64,000 nt of DNA. Origin: Ostreococcus mediterraneus (taxonomy: Eukaryota > Chlorophyta > Mamiellophyceae > Mamiellales > Bathycoccaceae). The notes beneath the pieces were generated by a model that was not told the DNA's origin, ran no database searches, and worked only from the letters and a program-made list of their open reading frames with translations. This document shows, one piece after another, positions 59,774-64,000 of this stretch. Location of the stretch: positions 278,277-342,276 of the forward strand of contig WMKK01000016.1 in the NCBI GenBank assembly GCA_012295225.1. The letters are read 5' to 3'. Each line of letters opens with the position of its first letter. The first letter of the stretch is position 1. A program made the position numbers and the translations under genes.

Positions 59774-61462
59774 CTAGAGCTTGGCGAGTTTCGGGCGGCG
59801 ATGCTTATCGTCGTCGCCGGCGTGAAGTTCATCGTCGGGTGACGCGTGCCAAGGGAAGATTTTACCCGGATTCATGATGTTTTGCGGGTCTAGCGCGCGT
59901 TTGATTGAGCGCTGGATGCCAATGTGCGTGGCGCCGTGTTCCTGGAGGATGTATCGCTGCTTGCCGACGCCGACGCCGTGCTCGCCGCTCGCGCTGCCAC
60001 CCGCGGCGATCGCGGCGCCGATGACTTTGTCTTCGAGCGCGTGCAACGCCGCACGTTCGTGTTCTTTGAATGGGATTAAGCAGTGGAAATTGCCATCGGC
60101 GATGTGCGCGCAAATGACGCACGGAAATCGCGCGCGTTTGAACGCCGCTTCAGTCGTCGAAATGGTATCCGATAATCGAGACAACGGCACGCATACGTCG
60201 CCCACGTACACGTGCTCCTTTTCCAACGTCCCAGCTTCTAAGCCGCGATAACGCATCGCACCGAGATAGCACCCGCGCCGCGCGTCGAATAAATCATCCA
60301 ACTCTTCTCCAGTCGCCGCGAATGTTGACCCTCGAGAGCCGTTCGCCTCGGCGCGCGCCTCAAACGCCTTCCAATCCGCCATCGTCTGCCTCTCATCGTT
60401 GCCCACAAACTCCAAAAACAACGTCGGCTCGCACGGAAGCGATGTTTTAAAAACTACATTCGTCACCTTGATGCCCTCGTCGTTCATAAGCTCGCACTTC
60501 AACAACGTCGACAAATTGAGCGCGATACAATCCGCCACCGTCTTCGCCGCCGACTTGACATCCGCAAACCTCACCACCGCCCCGCATCGCGTGCGCGGAA
60601 GCGGATGCACCTTAACGACTAAATCCGTAATCACCCCCAACGTGCCCTCGGCGCCGAGATACAACGCATTCAACTCGTACCCCGTGCTCGATTTCCTCGT
60701 CTCCGCTCGCGTCCGAATAATCGCCCCGCTCGGCGTCACCACCGTCATCGACCGCACGTTCTCCTTACTCGTGCCGTACTTGAGCGTCGATAACCCACTC
60801 CCACCCGTGCTCGCCATCCCCCCGATGCTTGGATTACTGCTCGGATCCGGCCCAAACACGAACCCCAACGGCTTCAACGCCGCGTTGAGCTCGCTCTTCA
60901 ACACCCCAGCGCCCACGCGCGCGACGCCATCGCCGCGCTCCACCCCACGCACATCAATCGCCTTCATGCGCGACGTATCGATGACGCACCCACCGGCGTA
61001 GGGCACGCACCCACCCTCGAGCCCGGTGCCCGCGCCGCGCGGGGTCACGGCTACGCGACGCCGCGCGCACGCCTCGACCACCGCGCTCGTCTCGCGCGCG
61101 TTCAGCGGGAACACCACGACGCGCGGCGATGCGGGAGCGTGCCACCCAGCGTCCGCGGACGCCGACGCGCGCGCGGACGCGTCGTCGCGCACGCGCGAGG
61201 CGTCCCCAGACAGCGCCGCGATGCACGCCCCGCGAAAGTCATCATCATCATCATCGTCATCATCACGCGTCGCCACCGCGTTCGCCGCCGCCGTCGCGTC
61301 TCCTGGAACCATGCCTGCGCGACGACCGCCGCGACCGCCGCGATCGCCGCGATCGCCGCGATCGCCACCGACGCCGACGCCGACGAACGCGTCGCGCGAT
61401 GCCGTCGTCGCGACGCGAGGTGTCGAGTGTACCACATACCGAATCATAGCATGTTCACCCAT
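59774..61462 (-). CDS. DLD: D-lactate dehydrogenase (cytochrome), FAD-dependent
   Basis: 562 residues. An FAD-binding-4 (VAO) fold: PRGAGTGLEGGCVPYAGG (about 145-162), DPSSNPSIGGMASTGGSG, GTLGVITDLVVKV; then the FAD-linked oxidase C-terminal domain with CAHIADGNFHCLIP, SGEHGVGVGK and ALDPQNIMNPGKIFPW. This matches mitochondrial D-lactate (or glycolate/2-hydroxyglutarate-type) dehydrogenases that pass electrons to cytochrome c. The N-terminus looks like a mitochondrial presequence but contains a GDRG repeat from a 9-bp tandem (61320-61370). Met 6 is an alternative start. Divergent from DNAJA. Confidence 0.88.
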   Translation of the reverse strand: MGEHAMIRYVVHSTPRVATTASRDAFVGVGVGGDRGDRGDRGGRGGRRAGMVPGDATAAANAVATRDDDDDDDDDFRGACIAALSGDASRVRDDASARASASADAGWHAPASPRVVVFPLNARETSAVVEACARRRVAVTPRGAGTGLEGGCVPYAGGCVIDTSRMKAIDVRGVERGDGVARVGAGVLKSELNAALKPLGFVFGPDPSSNPSIGGMASTGGSGLSTLKYGTSKENVRSMTVVTPSGAIIRTRAETRKSSTGYELNALYLGAEGTLGVITDLVVKVHPLPRTRCGAVVRFADVKSAAKTVADCIALNLSTLLKCELMNDEGIKVTNVVFKTSLPCEPTLFLEFVGNDERQTMADWKAFEARAEANGSRGSTFAATGEELDDLFDARRGCYLGAMRYRGLEAGTLEKEHVYVGDVCVPLSRLSDTISTTEAAFKRARFPCVICAHIADGNFHCLIPFKEHERAALHALEDKVIGAAIAAGGSASGEHGVGVGKQRYILQEHGATHIGIQRSIKRALDPQNIMNPGKIFPWHASPDDELHAGDDDKHRRPKLAKL

Positions 61463-61850
61463 ACAGTATTACACGTATTATGGTATACATATCTCTATAT
61501 AACTACCAATACACGTTGTAGCTCATCATCATTTTTAATAGACGTATAGACGTTGTAATAGACGACACAACGCAACGCCGTGGACACGACTTCGGTCTAA
61601 GTCCGGGCTTCAACGCGCACGGCGACGGCGATATATAGCGTGAGACGAGGCCTAAGTAGGGTTTAACCACGCCCAAAAGCAACGACAGACGACGGACGAC
61701 ATGAAAAGAACGTGCGTTCCTAAGCACTGTTGAAGGTGTGTACGATATAGATATACAGAGCGAAAGAGTCCTATCAGATTACAAACAACGACATGACGCG
61801 AGGTGTCGAGTGTACCCACATATACAGAGCGAAAGAGTCCAGTCAAATTA
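61412..61850. repeat. Two short direct duplications near the DLD start
   Basis: Pair 1: GACGCGAGGTGTCGAGTGTA at 61412-61431 (inside the DLD coding start, which reads VHSTPRV) and again at 61795-61814. Pair 2: ATATACAGAGCGAAAGAGTC at 61751-61770 and at 61820-61839, 69 bases apart. The two copies of pair 2 frame the second copy of pair 1. Confidence 0.85.
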
Positions 61851-61945
61851 AAATTAACAACAAAATCCGTCATCATGGTCACCGACGACGCCGACGACGA
61901 CGCGACGCGCGCGCGACGACACACGGCGACGCTCGACGGCGCGGC
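61463..61945. other. Divergent spacer DLD / DNAJA
   Basis: 483 bases, more AT-rich than average. It contains the duplications listed separately and a TATATAGCG at about 61631. No gene seen. Confidence 0.5.
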
Positions 61946-63626
61946 ATGTTCGGTCGACAAGGCAGCGGACGCAAGGTACGCACGCATACGCGCCCATCGA
62001 ACGACGACGACGACGCTCGAACGCGGCGCTGACGCGACGACGACGCGATCGATCGATCGCTGGATGAAAGATGACGATTGGATCTCGGCGGCGCGACTTC
62101 GACGTCGACTTCGACGCCGGCGCGGCGCGCGGCGTCGCGCGCGGCGTCGATGCGTGGCGCGGCGTCGATGCGTGGCGCGTCGCGCACAGCGATGGTTCGG
62201 GCGTCGACGCGTCGGCGCGCGCGGGCGCGGTCGCGTGGTTTGGCGACGACGACGACGTCGCGCGGGTTTCCACGCGCTTCTTTCGCGCGAACGTCGCGTC
62301 GACGATTGACCGATGGTGACTGACGTGTGCGTGCGCGTGTCGTTCGATGTGACTTTGATGACACAACAGTCCAATTGCACAAAGTTGTATGATTTACTCG
62401 CGGTGCCGAAATCGGCCACGCCGACGGAGATTAAAAAAGCCTACCGTAAGATGGCGGTGAAGCATCACCCCGATAAAGGCGGGGACGAAGCCAAGTTTAA
62501 AGAGATCACCGCGGCGTATGAAGTGTTGAGTGATGAAGAAAAGCGACAGTTGTATGACGAATACGGTGAGGATGCGTTGAAGGATGGTGGCATGGGCGGA
62601 GGTGGTGGTTCGCCGTTTGATATTTTTGAAGCCATGTTTGGCGGGAACCCATTCGGTCCGGGTGGCGGCGGACGCGGCGGCGGCGGACGCCAACGCGTGC
62701 GCAAGGGTGAAGACGTCGTGCATGGGTTGAAGCTCGGTCTTGAGGATTTGTACAATGGCGTGACGAAAAAGTTGAGCTTGGCGAAGAATATTATTTGCCC
62801 GAAATGCGAAGGTAAGGGTAGTAAGTCTGGCGCGAGCGGACACTGTCACGGGTGCAAAGGTCAAGGCGTGCGCGTCGTGGTGCGTCAAATCGCGCCCGGT
62901 ATGGTGCAGCAAATGCAAACCGTGTGTAACGAGTGCCGAGGTACTGGGCAGACGATCAGCGAAAAAGACAAGTGCCCGCAGTGCCGCGCGGCAAAGGTTG
63001 TGCAAGAGAAGAAGGTGCTCGAGGTGCACATCGAAAAGGGTATGCAACACAATGAAAAAATTGTCTTCACGGGCGAGGCGGATGAAGCGCCGGACACCGT
63101 GCCAGGGGACATTGTGTTTGTGGTGCAACAAAAAGAACACCCCTTGTTCACGCGTAAGGGTGACGATTTATTCATGGAGAAGGAACTCACGCTCGTCGAG
63201 GCGCTGTGTGGGTTCAAGTTTTCCGTGCCTTCGCTCGACGGGCGTCAACTCGTGATTTCCACGCACGAGGGCGAAATCGTCAGACCCGGGCAATTCAAAG
63301 CCGTGTACGACGAAGGGATGCCAAAGCACGGCCAACCCTTCACCAAGGGCCGTTTGTTCATTCAATTCAACATTAAATTCCCCAACCCTGGGGACTTGTC
63401 CGACGACGACATGAAGGCGCTCGAGAAGATTTTACCCGCGCGACCGGCGTTTGAAATCGACATGGAGGCGGAGAACGTCGAAGAGTTCACCATGCACGAA
63501 GTCGACATGGAGCAAGAGAAGCGTCGTCGCGCGACGGACGGCCGCGACCGCCGCAACGCGCACGACGGCAGCGATGACGAAGAAGGCGGTCCGGGCGGTC
63601 CTGGCGTACAGTGCGCGCAGCAATGA
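61946..63626 (+). CDS. DNAJA: Type A J protein (DNAJA/Ydj1), farnesylated, two exons
   Basis: 428 residues. Exon 1 (61946-61975) encodes [10 protein letters not shown] only. The 394-nt intron has GTACGC, CTGAC at 62320-62324 and ACAACAG, and exon 2 (62370-63626) continues [15 protein letters not shown] domain with HPD (HHPDKGG), G/F region, four Cys motifs ([32 protein letters not shown]) and the C-terminal substrate-binding domains. It ends CAQQ, a CaaX box for farnesylation, as in plant ANJ1 and yeast Ydj1. It loads clients onto cytosolic Hsp70. A naive model starts at internal Met 62313 or 62358 and misses the first exon. Confidence 0.93.
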
Positions 63627-63839
63627 GCGCGCTCCGCCACCCGTCGTCCCTCCGTCGTCCGCGAACCACATTCGTCGATCGACGAAACCTTTAGCACACA
63701 CACCACGCACATGAACGCGTTACATACACGGAGCATGGTCTCCACCAATTGATATATAGATTTAAACCAAAACCAACTCCCACTCGCGCTCGACGCGCGC
63801 CCCCAATTTTTTTTTTGAGCTCCTTATCCACACACAGCG

Positions 63840-64000
63840 ATGACGTCATACTACTCCACGCCCACGCTCGCCCGTTCGCCCCGCACGATGTCGACGACGA
63901 CGCACGCGATGCGCGCGAACGCACCGCGAACGCATGACGCGCGCACACACCGCCGCGACGCGCGGTGCGGCGCCAAGAAAGCGGCGCGCAAGGCGGCGGG
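63840..64000 (+). CDS. 5' end of another gene, transit-peptide-like (3' end outside window)
   Basis: An ATG at 63840 opens a frame of 53 codons that runs off the window: MTSYYSTPTLARSPRTMSTT, then Ala/Arg/His-rich with no acid except one Asp pair. This is how algal plastid transit peptides look. The frame is too short for a family call and could be chance in GC-rich DNA. Confidence 0.4.
   Translation, partial: MTSYYSTPTLARSPRTMSTTTHAMRANAPRTHDARTHRRDARCGAKKAARKAA

Noticed and set aside
62071-62319. Open frame of about 82 residues between DNAJA exon 1 and exon 2
   Set aside because: It lies wholly inside the DNAJA intron, is low-complexity (Asp/Arg/Ala), and the splice join on both sides restores a perfect J-protein N-terminus.
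61652-62419. 255-residue minus-strand frame upstream of DNAJA
   Set aside because: Mostly Arg/Ser from CG-rich sequence, crosses the DNAJA exon 1 and intron, and shows no family similarity.

Overview
The window is nuclear DNA of a very compact eukaryotic genome. It is GC-rich, has one gene about every 1.6 kb, short spacers, and few, short introns. The gene set is that of a green alga: a nuclear Psb27 with plastid and thylakoid-lumen targeting, a plastid-type LETM1-like protein, an eIF4E-helicase-style DEAD box protein starting MGYVPPHLR, squalene epoxidase, and a selenocysteine glutathione peroxidase with its SECIS. Together with acidic poly-Asp tracts and CTGAC branch points, this points to a Mamiellophyceae picoalga of the Ostreococcus type. 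That assignment is inference from gene content and style, not from a marker gene. No rRNA, CRISPR, virus copy or transposon was recognised.

Layout. 1-9.1 kb: end of a CTFEPRP-type protein, an ABC half transporter, an unknown gene, an intron-bearing tRNA-Pro(CGG), a small membrane protein, KRI1 and squalene epoxidase. 9.2-19.1 kb: TRAPPC3/BET3, plastid LETM1-like, prolyl aminopeptidase, a 56-residue membrane protein, a DEAD helicase, RPL35A and NDUFAF6. 19.1-29.9 kb: a CEP104-like protein, a class 3 lipase, an unknown protein, a TLDc protein, a MYND protein and a small unknown. 30-43.3 kb: PRP16/DHX38, SEC23, AFG1, PSB27, an AHA1-N protein, an LRAT-fold protein and a reticulon. 43.4-53 kb: a JmjC/TYW5-like oxygenase, a C2H2 protein, a prolyl-4-hydroxylase-like protein, a CRAMPED/TKI1-like protein, a coiled-coil protein and RRP45. 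53.1-64 kb: Sec-GPX, a methyltransferase, RNase H1, a beta-lactamase-fold membrane protein, D-lactate dehydrogenase, DNAJA/Ydj1-type J protein and the start of one more gene.

The genes do not form one pathway. Most are single-copy housekeeping functions: ribosome biogenesis and RNA decay (KRI1, RPL35A, RRP45), splicing (PRP16), vesicle traffic (SEC23, BET3), Hsp70/Hsp90 co-chaperones (DNAJA, AHA1-N), organelle upkeep (AFG1, NDUFAF6, DLD, Psb27, LETM1-like). Seven spliced genes could be resolved by protein continuity. All seven introns carry a CTGAC or CTAAC branch site 21-46 nt before the acceptor. The clearest non-standard item is the glutathione peroxidase: an in-frame TGA placed one base before an intron, and a complete type II SECIS about 100 nt after the stop codon.
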